Shown here: piece by piece, positions 1-6,605 of the stretch
How positions within the stretch are numbered: the first letter of the stretch is position 1
Layout of the letters: every line of letters begins with the position of its first letter
Assembly: GCA_019412865.1 (NCBI GenBank)
Contig: DXOJ01000057.1
Coordinates: forward strand, 1 to 6,818
DNA: 6,818 nucleotides
DNA from: Bacteroides sp.
Lineage (GTDB): Bacteria > Bacteroidota > Bacteroidia > Bacteroidales > Bacteroidaceae
Direction: 5' to 3'
Made by a program: the position numbers and the translations under genes
Notes under the pieces: generated by a model
What the model was told of the DNA's origin: nothing
What the model saw: the letters and a program-made list of their open reading frames with translations, nothing else
Databases searched by the model: none

Positions 1-1934
1 GTCATATGTGGTATGATGTTCCTAAACTGATACTGCAACTGGAGATTGAATACAAAGACGGAAGCAGGGAAACAGTGGTGTCCGATCCTTCATGGAAAAC
101 GACTACGGGGCCGATTCTGCATGATGCCATATTTACAGGTGAAGTTTATGATGCCCGTCTTGAACTTGGTTCGTGGAACCGGGAAGGTTATGATGATTCT
201 GCCTGGAAACCGGCTTTGGCGGTTCGTCCTCCTACGGGTGCTTTGCAGGCACAAACGATTCCATTTACGAAAGTGATGGGAACGGTAGATACCCATTTTG
301 AACAGGCAAACGACTCTTTGTATATCTTCACTCTGCCCGAAACCGTTTCGGGCTGGTGTGAACTTTCCGTGAAAGGTAGGGCAGGAGACTCTGTGAAACT
401 GCGTTTCATCAGTGATGAGGGCTTGAACTATGGGCAGGAAGATGTATATATACTGAAAGGCGGGCAGGAAGAAAGATGGGAACCTAAGTTTACCTGGCAT
501 GCGTTTAAAAAGATAGAAGTAATCGCGACAGAAGGAGTTGCAATCTCCGGCCAAAGCATACAGGTGAAATCCATCTATACGGATATCAGGAATACAGGAA
601 GCTTTGAATGCTCTAACGAACTTTTTAATAACATCTGTGAGGCTTATAACCGTACGATGCATGCCAATTTCAAAGGCATAATAAGCAGCGACCCGCACCG
701 CGAACGATTGGCTTATACCGGTGACGGACAAGTCATCACGGAAAGCCTGCTCTATTCGTATGACATGACTCGTCTTCTCAGAAAGTTTGTTACTGACATT
801 AGTGATGCAAGCAATAAGAATACAGGCTATGTTCCCCATACCGCACCTTTTGGCGGTGGAGGCGGAGGACCTGCATGGGGATCGGCTTATGTAGTCATAC
901 CCTGGAATTATTTCTGCCACTATGGTGACACTACACTCTTACGGGAACATTACCAGGGAATGAAGCATTGGGTTGAATATCTTCAGACCCGTACAGATGA
1001 CAAGGGGATAGTCGTAAGGGAGGAACCGAACGGATGGTGTCTGGGTGAGTGGTCTACTCCTCACAACAGGATTGAAATTCCTGCCTCATTGGTGAATACG
1101 GCATACTTCTATCATGTCACTTGCATCATGGCGGATGTTGCGGGTATTCTGAACAAGAAAGATGACGAGCATCATCTGCGTACACTTGTCGAAACGATCA
1201 GAAAGAACTTCAACGCTGCATTTTACAATGAAGCAACCCATCATTATGGGGAGGGAAAACAAGGGGCCGATGTATTTGCGCTGGCATTCGGACTTGTTCC
1301 GGAAGGTAAGCGGGAGAAAGTGTTCGCAGCTTTGCTCGGACATTTGGAAAAGGTCAATTATCACTTTGATACAGGTATACTTGCCACTCCACTTTTACTG
1401 CAGGTGTTGACGGAAAATGGAAGGGCAGACCTCGCTTATAAGCTGATGAACCAGCGTGACTTTCCAAGTTATGGTTATCTGGCTGACAAGAAGAATAATA
1501 CACTTTGGGAAACATGGAATGGAGATGGAAACGATGAAGGTTGCGGACATTGCCATCCGATGTTCGGAAGTGTCGTGGCATGGTTCTATCATTCACTGGC
1601 AGGCATCAAGCCCGATCAGTCTGATCCGGGGATGAAGCATTTCTACATTGAGCCGATGATAGTGCCCGATTTGAAATATTGCAGAGCTACGTATGACAGT
1701 CAGTATGGCAAGATTAGTTCGGATTGGAAGATAGATGAGAACGGAAATCTGAATCTTAAGATAGAAGTTCCTGCAAATACATCCGCTACGGTGATAATTC
1801 CTGATTGGGGCGGCAGAACAGTGCTGGAATCCGGAAAACCGGTAAGTGAAGTCAGTAATATTGTAATAGATAAAGTGGATTCTGCCCGGATGAAGGTATC
1901 ATCGGGCGTCTATCACTTTGTCATTCTTAAGTAA
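1..1934 (+). CDS. GH78 alpha-L-rhamnosidase-like glycoside hydrolase, 5'-truncated by the window edge
   Basis: The frame is open through the window start (a His codon precedes the Met at position 6), so that Met is internal and the gene begins upstream. Numbering from this Met gives 642 residues. Compared with the complete neighbour, about 240 N-terminal residues (signal peptide, Ig-like domain, most of the Bac_rhamnosid_N domain) are missing. Visible domains: end of Bac_rhamnosid_N with GPI and GEVYDAR motifs (about 1-85), beta-sandwich (about 90-195), (alpha/alpha)6 catalytic barrel (about 198-535), C-terminal beta domain (about 540-635). The probable general acid is E233 in DPHRER, the probable general base E502 in TLWETW; GWCLGEW (343-349), a Gly-rich loop (283-288) and GHCHPMFGS (514-522) also fit GH78. 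GH78 enzymes hydrolyse terminal alpha-L-rhamnose by inversion. Oddity: the usual Asp-Cys before PHRER is Ser-Asp (228-229). Family is secure; the exact substrate is not. Confidence 0.93.
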   Translation, partial: HMWYDVPKLILQLEIEYKDGSRETVVSDPSWKTTTGPILHDAIFTGEVYDARLELGSWNREGYDDSAWKPALAVRPPTGALQAQTIPFTKVMGTVDTHFEQANDSLYIFTLPETVSGWCELSVKGRAGDSVKLRFISDEGLNYGQEDVYILKGGQEERWEPKFTWHAFKKIEVIATEGVAISGQSIQVKSIYTDIRNTGSFECSNELFNNICEAYNRTMHANFKGIISSDPHRERLAYTGDGQVITESLLYSYDMTRLLRKFVTDISDASNKNTGYVPHTAPFGGGGGGPAWGSAYVVIPWNYFCHYGDTTLLREHYQGMKHWVEYLQTRTDDKGIVVREEPNGWCLGEWSTPHNRIEIPASLVNTAYFYHVTCIMADVAGILNKKDDEHHLRTLVETIRKNFNAAFYNEATHHYGEGKQGADVFALAFGLVPEGKREKVFAALLGHLEKVNYHFDTGILATPLLLQVLTENGRADLAYKLMNQRDFPSYGYLADKKNNTLWETWNGDGNDEGCGHCHPMFGSVVAWFYHSLAGIKPDQSDPGMKHFYIEPMIVPDLKYCRATYDSQYGKISSDWKIDENGNLNLKIEVPANTSATVIIPDWGGRTVLESGKPVSEVSNIVIDKVDSARMKVSSGVYHFVILK

Positions 1935-1947
1935 GTCATTTAAAAAT

Positions 1948-1964
1948 AGAAGATGAATAGTATG
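1948..1964 (+). promoter_or_regulatory. Translation start region of the second GH78 gene, two candidate ATGs
   Basis: AGAAG (1948-1952) directly abuts the ATG at 1953 but lies nine bases before a second in-frame ATG at 1962. The later start gives a protein beginning MKRLL, a more typical signal-peptide start, and better Shine-Dalgarno spacing. Bacteroidota often initiate without a strong Shine-Dalgarno, so both remain possible; the mature enzyme would be identical. Confidence 0.4.
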
Positions 1965-4637
1965 AAACGATTGTTATGTTTAGGTTTGATTTTGAGTTTC
2001 TGTTGTCTGTCATTGACGGCGTATGGAAATGAGAAGACCCCGCCTTTCCATCTGGTGGAGCTAAAATGTGAGAATCTTATTGACCCGTTGGGGATTGATA
2101 ATGTAACCCCTCATTTCAGTTGGAAATTGAAAGGTGACGGAGTGAAGGGCGGGCAAGCCTATTATGAAATACAGGTGGCTTCGGACAGTATTTTGTTGTT
2201 GCAGGATAAGGCGGACTTGTGGAATACCGGGAAGTTGAAATCCGATGCTTCGGTAATGGTGCCTTATCAGGGAAAAGCGTTAACTTCCCGTTCCTTATGC
2301 TATTGGAGAGTACGTGTATGGGATTCCAAAAAACAAGCTTCGGTGTGGAGTCCGGTTGCCCGTTTTGGTGTAGGCATTCTGGATAAGTCGCAGATGCAGG
2401 GCGAATATATCGGGTCGTCTGCCGAAGGTGGTAAGATTTGTGCTCCTATTCTACGCAAGAAAATCAATATGACGAAGGGAGAGACTTCTTTTTTGCATAT
2501 AAATACGTTAGGTTATCACGAAATTTACGTCAATGGAAAGAAAGTAGGCGAAGACGTCCTTACACCTGCTGTTTCACATTTGACCAAGCGTTCGCTGATT
2601 GTCACTTATGATATCACTCCTTATCTGAAAGAGGGAGAAAACGACCTGCTCATCTGGCTCGGTCAGGGATGGTACAAGACAACTACTTTCGGAGCGGCTT
2701 ATGAAGGTCCGCTGGTAAAAGCAGAGCTGGATGTGTTGAGAAATGGTAAATGGGAAGTAGTGGCGAAGACAGATCGTTCATGGAACGGGCGCGAAAGCGG
2801 CTATTCAGATACAGGTACTTGGCGGGCTTTGCAGTTCGGCGGTGAGAGGGTGGATGGAAGAATTCTTCCGAGAGATCTTTCGTCACAGGCGTTGGATAAA
2901 ATGAAATGGGCTCCTGTGGTGACAGTGAATGTTCCCGATCATATTGTTTCGCCTCAAATGTGTGAAGTGAACAAGATACATCAGATTTTGCAAGCCGTTT
3001 CGGTCAAAAATCTGGGCGAAGGTACATGGTTGGTAGATATGGGGAAAGTTCAGACCGGATGGTTTGAAATGCAGATGCCTGTGTTGCCAGCAGGTCACGA
3101 AGTCACGATGGAATATAGTGACAATCTGACGAAAGACGGTGAATTTGACAAACAAGGTGAAAGTGATATATATGTATCCGGTGGCAAGCAGGGAGAATGT
3201 TTCAGAAATAAATTCAATCATCATGCCTTCCGGTATGTGCGTATCTCCAATCTTCCGCAAAAGCCGGAAACGGGTGCTATGAAATCTCTGCAGATTTATG
3301 GAGATTACAAACAGGCTGCTACTTTTGAATGTTCGGATGCCGACTTGAATGCTATCCACGATATGATTCAGTATACGATGAAATGTCTGACGTTCAGCGG
3401 CTATATGGTAGACTGTCCGCATCTGGAACGTGCCGGATATGGGGGTGACGGAAACTCGTCAACGATGTCTTTGCAGACGATGTACGATGTAGCCCCGACT
3501 TTCGAGAACTGGATACAGACTTGGGGAGATTCTATGCGTGAAGGAGGAAGTCTGCCGCATGTTGGTCCTAATCCGGGTGCCGGTGGCGGTGGTCCGTATT
3601 GGTGCGGATTCTTTGTACAGGCTCCGTGGAGAACGTATGTCAACTATAATGATCCCCGACTGATCGAGAGATATTATTCTCAAATGAAAGAGTGGTTCAA
3701 GTATGTGGATAAATATACGGTAGATGGTTTGCTGAAACGTTGGCCCGATACCAAATATCGCGACTGGTATTTGGGTGACTGGCTGGCACCGATGGGGGTA
3801 GATGCAGGCAATCAGGCTTCAGTGGATTTAGTTAGTAACTGTTTCATCAGCGATTGTCTGGGCACTATGTATAAGACGGCCTTGACATTAGGTAAAAAAG
3901 AAGAAGCGGAAGGTTTTGCCGCCCGTAAAGAGAAGCTCAACAAGCTGATTCATGAGACTTTCTATCGTGCGGATGAAGGAATTTATGCTACAGGTTCGCA
4001 GTTGGATATGTGCTATCCTATGTTGGTAGGTGTTGTGCCCGATTCTTTGTACGATAAAGTGAAAGAGAATGAGGTCGCCATGACCGAAGAAAAGCATAAA
4101 GGACATATCGCTGTCGGTTTGGTGGGAGTACCTATCCTGACAGAATGGGCTGTTCAGAACAAAAAAGTGGATTTCTTCTATCAGATGATGAAGAAACGCG
4201 ACTATCCCGGCTATTTGTATATGATCGATCATGGTGCAACGGCAACCTGGGAGTACTGGAGCGGAGAACGTAGCCGTGTACATAACTGTTACAATGGCAT
4301 TGGAATCTGGTTCTATCAGGCTTTGGGAGGAATACGTCTCGATGAGGCTGAACCGGGATACCGCCATTTCTATGTCGATCCTCAGATACCGAATGGTGTG
4401 ACTTGGACAAAAGCGACGAAAGAATCGCCCTACGGCACTATTGCTGTCAATTGGGAATTGAAAGGTAACCAACTGAACCTTCAGTTGACGGTTCCGGCGG
4501 GAACAACTGCCACGGTTTGCATTCCTGACGATGCGGTTTCATGCAAGATGGGAACGAAAAAGGTGAATATCAAGAAGAAAACAGTGTTGGTAAAGGAAGG
4601 AAACCATCATTTTGTATTTGGACTGAATAAGTTGTAA
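1953..4637 (+). CDS. Secreted GH78 alpha-L-rhamnosidase-like glycoside hydrolase, complete
   Basis: This complete 894-aa protein has the usual length for Bacteroides GH78 enzymes. A signal peptide (KR, a hydrophobic run at about 7-22, probable signal peptidase I site AYG|NE after residue 25) sends it to the periplasm. Domains in order: Ig/fibronectin-like (about 34-140), Bac_rhamnosid_N carbohydrate-binding-like (about 165-320), beta-sandwich (about 335-450), six-hairpin catalytic barrel (about 455-795), C-terminal beta domain (about 797-885). Catalytic signature DCPHLERAGYGGDG: D487, probable general acid E492 and D499 match the D567/E572/D579 spacing of Bacillus RhaB as I recall it. The probable general base is E767 in TWEYW, with H777 nearby. 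L491 replaces the Arg usual in DCPHRER. It starts 18 bases after the upstream GH78 gene, implying one transcript. It should release terminal L-rhamnose from a plant or microbial polysaccharide fragment; the polymer cannot be named from this window. Confidence 0.95.
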   Translation: MNSMKRLLCLGLILSFCCLSLTAYGNEKTPPFHLVELKCENLIDPLGIDNVTPHFSWKLKGDGVKGGQAYYEIQVASDSILLLQDKADLWNTGKLKSDASVMVPYQGKALTSRSLCYWRVRVWDSKKQASVWSPVARFGVGILDKSQMQGEYIGSSAEGGKICAPILRKKINMTKGETSFLHINTLGYHEIYVNGKKVGEDVLTPAVSHLTKRSLIVTYDITPYLKEGENDLLIWLGQGWYKTTTFGAAYEGPLVKAELDVLRNGKWEVVAKTDRSWNGRESGYSDTGTWRALQFGGERVDGRILPRDLSSQALDKMKWAPVVTVNVPDHIVSPQMCEVNKIHQILQAVSVKNLGEGTWLVDMGKVQTGWFEMQMPVLPAGHEVTMEYSDNLTKDGEFDKQGESDIYVSGGKQGECFRNKFNHHAFRYVRISNLPQKPETGAMKSLQIYGDYKQAATFECSDADLNAIHDMIQYTMKCLTFSGYMVDCPHLERAGYGGDGNSSTMSLQTMYDVAPTFENWIQTWGDSMREGGSLPHVGPNPGAGGGGPYWCGFFVQAPWRTYVNYNDPRLIERYYSQMKEWFKYVDKYTVDGLLKRWPDTKYRDWYLGDWLAPMGVDAGNQASVDLVSNCFISDCLGTMYKTALTLGKKEEAEGFAARKEKLNKLIHETFYRADEGIYATGSQLDMCYPMLVGVVPDSLYDKVKENEVAMTEEKHKGHIAVGLVGVPILTEWAVQNKKVDFFYQMMKKRDYPGYLYMIDHGATATWEYWSGERSRVHNCYNGIGIWFYQALGGIRLDEAEPGYRHFYVDPQIPNGVTWTKATKESPYGTIAVNWELKGNQLNLQLTVPAGTTATVCIPDDAVSCKMGTKKVNIKKKTVLVKEGNHHFVFGLNKL

Positions 4638-4671
4638 TGGGGGAATCTGTGGTGCTCTCTCTATAGAAATA

Positions 4672-4791
4672 AAAACTATTATTTGCCGTCATCTGTCACA
4701 TTATGGGGCATAATGGTTTGAATATGAATGGTTAATGCTGTGACAGCAGTATGTGATGACAGTGTGATGGCAAATCTTGCCGTCACACTGT
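4672..4791 (+). repeat. Structured ~120-bp element, left copy (inverted partner at 6606-6722)
   Basis: This non-coding block has three parts. Its outer motif, 4672-4699, matches the reverse complement of 6695-6722 at 26 of 28 positions. A perfect 7-bp hairpin follows, CATTATG-GGG-CATAATG (4699-4715). It ends with a GTGATG-type direct repeat leading into a 15-bp hairpin (4759-4791). The partner copy has the same order with nearly the same spacing (53 versus 52 bases between outer motif and the GTGAYG repeat), although most of the interior sequence differs. This points to an element under structural constraint rather than a recent duplication. I do not recognise it as a named family. Confidence 0.65.
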
Positions 4792-4794
4792 TTT
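4759..4794 (+). terminator. 15-bp stem-loop followed by TTTT, possible terminator of the GH78 operon
   Basis: The arms 4759-4773 and 4777-4791 pair over 15 bp with one U-G wobble and a 3-nt loop (ATC), and the 3' arm runs into TTTT (4791-4794). It is the strongest hairpin downstream of the GH78 stop at 4637, about 120 bases away. The T-run is short, and the same hairpin recurs in the inverted element at 6606-6634, so it may belong to that element and act as a terminator only incidentally. Confidence 0.45.
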
Positions 4795-4825
4795 GCATTA
4801 ACGGCTTCTTATGTTCAGTTCTATA

Positions 4826-4979
4826 TAGAGCTTTTTAGTTTCTGGAGCTTGAAACTAGAGTTTCGACCGTTTGAAACTAAAGTTTCATCAGCTTGGAACT
4901 AAAGTTTCCTCTATTTGAAACTAGAGTTTCAGCCGCTTGAAACCATCGGTTCCGGCGTAGGAAACCAAATGGATCTGCG
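4826..4979 (+). repeat. Tandem array of 22-bp units with a GAAACT-NN-AGTTTC dyad
   Basis: Seven consecutive 22-bp registers are visible. Units at 4848, 4870, 4892, 4914 and 4936 are good. The one at 4826 keeps only its right half (AGTTTC) and the one at 4958 only its left (GAAACC). Each good unit is TTGAAACT-AG/AA-AGTTTC followed by a variable 5-6 base linker, so every unit is a small inverted repeat. The unit at 4936 has GAAACC-AT-CGGTTCC, where an inner pair changed on both sides, suggesting that pairing is conserved rather than sequence alone. The 22-bp period is close to two DNA turns, placing the dyads on one helix face. Linkers are far too short for CRISPR spacers. Function unknown; a dimeric-protein binding array or a run of RNA mini-hairpins are both possible. 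Confidence 0.85.
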
Positions 4980-4989
4980 TATTGTGATG

Positions 4990-5014
4990 TGTACTGGTTT
5001 TAGTTGACAACTTC
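4990..5014 (+). repeat. IS right terminal inverted repeat (IRR)
   Basis: It starts TGTACTGGTTTTAGTTGACA and continues ACTTC. Against the other end, TGTACTG, AGTTGACA and CTTC are identical, separated by a variable 4-5 base block and a one-base indel. The preceding G (4989) also matches its partner, so the exact boundary could be one base further out. Confidence 0.8.
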
Positions 5015-5249
5015 GTTTGTTATAACTGAATTAGTTTACTCAATATACTTTAATATCTAAATAGGTTTACTTTTGTTATTCTTATTCCTATGTTAGTTGT
5101 CTTTTGTTGGTGCTTGCAAATTTATGCATCTTCCTTTATTTACGCAAGCCTTCTTCAGGAAAATGTAATGTTGCCAACAACCAAAAACTCTTCGGTCGGG
5201 GATCGCCCTAGCGGCAAGGGGCGGGACCACCCGTCCCGACGAGCGGGTA
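5015..5249 (-). other. IS tail downstream of orfB: no gene, nested dyad and a GC-rich structured block
   Basis: No coding sequence is convincing here. The first part is AT-rich. At 5104-5180 there is a nested dyad: TTGTTGG (5104-5110) pairs with CCAACAA (5174-5180), enclosing GCTTGC (5112-5117) with GCAAGC (5144-5149). Then 5193-5247 is about 78% G+C (43 of 55 bases), sharply unlike its surroundings. It can form CGCCC/GGGCG (5204-5208 with 5219-5223), CGGGAC/GTCCCG (5222-5227 with 5233-5238), and GTCGGG (5195-5200) with CCCGAC (5235-5240), some mutually exclusive. On the minus strand these folds follow the orfB stop and precede TTTTT (about 5188-5184), so a transposon terminator is plausible. 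Confidence 0.5.
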
Positions 5250-6134
5250 TTATGCTGTTAATCCTCCCGTTTCGCTGACCACTTCCATGGGTGTCCTCAT
5301 GTTTATCCCTTGATGAGGCCGCACATGATTATATACATATACAGCATCTTCAATGCGCTTGCTTACTTGCTCGAAGCTCTCATCATCACAGTCGAATAGC
5401 CAACCGTTTTTAATGGTGTTGTTCATTCTTTCAGCCAATGCATTATGTAAAGGATCACCACACTGCGTCATACTGATGTTGATTTGATGCTCTTTAAGCC
5501 TCTCTACATATTTATTTGAGCAATATTGGACACCCCGGTCGGAATGATGAATAAGAGTGCTCATGTCTATGTGATACTTCTCATAGAATGATATTGCCAT
5601 CTCCAAAGCTTTCAAGGGCCCCTCCGTCTCAAGAGTTTTGTAAAGCGCATATCCCACGATGGCACGACTTGACGCATCGGTAAGCAACGAGAGGTAAGCC
5701 CAGCCCCGACCGGTGTTTACGTAGGTTATATCCGCCACTACCATAGCGCCCAATCTCGTAGCGACAAATTTGGGTGCAACATTCAACAGATCGGGGTAGA
5801 TATAGTAATTATGGTTCGAATTCGTTGTTCTAGGACGCTTGCGACTTGTACGTTGACACAAACCATTGGAGCGAAAAATGTCATAACAACGATCACGACC
5901 GATAACCATCTTTGGTCCAAACTTACTCACGCAGCAGGCGTATAACTCGCGCATACCAGCTTTGGGCATGAGTTCCAACAGTTCTTTGCAGTACAACACG
6001 ATGCTTGTGGTAAGGATATCAACCTCCAAATGTCGGTTCACATGCTTGTAATAACCTTGTCGGGTTATGCCGAAGTAATCACAGAGGAACTTTATACAAC
6101 CACGTTTGCGTCGGGGTGAGTGCCTCTGTGACAA
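5250..6134 (-). CDS. IS3-family transposase OrfB (DDE catalytic subunit)
   Basis: This is the retroviral-integrase-like half of an IS3 transposase, catalysing strand cleavage and transfer at the IS ends. The listed 294-aa span begins at a TTG; the frame is actually open from 6188, after a stop at 6191-6189, and the first ATG is not reached until residue 61. OrfB is therefore most likely made only as the C-terminal part of an OrfAB frameshift fusion. An N-terminal HTH_21-like segment (about 10-70, SRR/ITRQGYYK-type) precedes the rve domain (about 125-285). The catalytic triad is D135 (ADITYV), D199 (HHSDRGVQY) and E235 (NALAERMNN), with exactly 35 residues between D199 and E235. YNHVRPHQG (268-276) is the usual C-terminal family motif. 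Length and motifs look intact. Confidence 0.95.
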   Translation of the reverse strand: MSQRHSPRRKRGCIKFLCDYFGITRQGYYKHVNRHLEVDILTTSIVLYCKELLELMPKAGMRELYACCVSKFGPKMVIGRDRCYDIFRSNGLCQRTSRKRPRTTNSNHNYYIYPDLLNVAPKFVATRLGAMVVADITYVNTGRGWAYLSLLTDASSRAIVGYALYKTLETEGPLKALEMAISFYEKYHIDMSTLIHHSDRGVQYCSNKYVERLKEHQINISMTQCGDPLHNALAERMNNTIKNGWLFDCDDESFEQVSKRIEDAVYVYNHVRPHQGINMRTPMEVVSETGGLTA

Positions 6135-6164
6135 GGTGTCGATTACTTGGCATCGGAGTTTTTT
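6055..6164 (-). promoter_or_regulatory. Programmed -1 frameshift signal: slippery heptamer, bulged stem-loop and possible pseudoknot
   Basis: On the minus strand AAAAAAC (6164-6158) is in the correct phase, CG A_AAA_AAC, for -1 slippage from orfA into orfB, giving 123 OrfA residues joined to LRCQVIDT and then OrfB, 425 aa in all. Four bases later ATGCCAAGTAATC (6153-6141) pairs with GATTACTTCGGCAT (6080-6067) over 13 bp with one bulge. Nested inside, CACAGAGG (6130-6123) pairs with CCTCTGTG (6087-6080) around a 35-nt loop. In addition CCTTGTC (6136-6130) is complementary to GACAAGG (6061-6055) beyond the stem, which would form a pseudoknot. Frameshifting stimulated by downstream structure is established for IS3-family elements such as IS3 and IS911; these particular pairings are read from the sequence and not folded computationally. 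Confidence 0.82.
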
Positions 6165-6526
6165 CGTACCTTGATATGATACGTGGATTCAGCAAGATTG
6201 ATGAGTTCTTCGCACGCCTCGTGACGTAAACTCTCATCAGCAAGAGCCCGATGAAGTTTACGGTTCTCAGCACGCAATAGCGATAGTTCTTTCTGGAGCT
6301 CAGAAATACTAGAATCAATAGCATCGCTATTTACTGGTTTAGAGGATCTACCCATATCTTTGTCTTCTATTTGATACTTGTTAAGCCAATAAGTAAGAAG
6401 CTTGGCACAAAAGCCGTTACGCTTACAAAACTCAGATTTGCTCTCGGGACTTGATAAATACTCACGAATATAAGACATTCGTTCATCATCACTGTAATAG
6501 TTGTACTGCTTTTTCGAATATTTCAT
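6143..6526 (-). CDS. IS3-family transposase OrfA (HTH and leucine zipper, 127 aa)
   Basis: OrfA binds the IS ends and supplies the N-terminal part of the OrfAB transposase; alone it usually acts as a regulator. The start at 6526 (MKYSKKQYN) is chosen because it lies 40 bases inside the IS terminus and matches family length. The frame is open to a Met at 6655, but that extension crosses the IS end and a palindromic repeat. A helix-turn-helix of the HTH_Tnp_1 type occupies about residues 7-55 (SKSEFCKRNGFCAKLLTYWL). Heptad leucines in ISELQKELSLLRAENRKL, about residues 75-95, form a coiled coil for dimerisation. Its C-terminal codons carry the A_AAA_AAC slippery heptamer (residues 121-123), and its stop at 6145-6143 lies inside the predicted downstream stem. 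Confidence 0.92.
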   Translation of the reverse strand: MKYSKKQYNYYSDDERMSYIREYLSSPESKSEFCKRNGFCAKLLTYWLNKYQIEDKDMGRSSKPVNSDAIDSSISELQKELSLLRAENRKLHRALADESLRHEACEELINLAESTYHIKVRKNSDAK

Positions 6527-6543
6527 CTTTATTTTCGATTTTT

Positions 6544-6566
6544 GAAGTGTCAACTTATTCAGTACA
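6544..6566 (-). repeat. IS left terminal inverted repeat (IRL), upstream of orfA
   Basis: Read on the minus strand it starts TGTACTGAATAAGTTGACA and continues CTTC, matching the other end apart from the variable block and a one-base indel. It lies 18 bases upstream of the orfA ATG, so the orfA promoter must overlap the terminus or lie in the flanking DNA. Confidence 0.8.
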
Positions 6567-6605
6567 CTACATTGTCTGATTACGGGAGATGGGAAATGGG
6601 ATTGT

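Larger units (their letters stand above)
4990..6566 (-). mobile_element. IS3-family insertion sequence, apparently intact, 1577 bp
   Basis: The element is bounded by imperfect terminal inverted repeats beginning TGTACTG at both ends (4990 on plus, 6566 on minus). It contains minus-strand orfA and orfB with a programmed frameshift site between them. Gene order, DD35E catalytic triad and TGTA-type termini define the IS3 family; the termini most resemble the IS150 group, from memory. Both reading frames and the slippery site are intact, so it could still be active. Two things are odd: about 260 bp lie between the orfB stop and the terminal repeat, much more than usual, and no 3-4 bp target duplication is seen (flanks GATG versus CTAC). 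The missing duplication could mean flank divergence, deletion or recombination after insertion. It lies downstream of the GH78 genes and disrupts neither. Confidence 0.88.

Noticed and set aside
90..920. Long minus-strand open frame opposite the first GH78 gene
   Set aside because: It is an antisense shadow: no family resemblance, and the opposite strand carries clear GH78 motifs throughout.
1953..2030. Lipoprotein signal peptide with Cys17 or Cys18
   Set aside because: The residue before Cys17 is Phe and before Cys18 is Cys, which do not fit a lipobox; AYG|NE is a good signal peptidase I site.
4826..4979. CRISPR array
   Set aside because: The unit is only 22 bp with 5-6 bp variable linkers, no 30-bp-class spacers and no cas genes.
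5090..5278. 62-codon plus-strand open frame in the IS tail
   Set aside because: It crosses the end of orfB antisense and the GC-rich folded block, has no ribosome binding site or recognisable domain, and its composition shifts abruptly with the underlying DNA.
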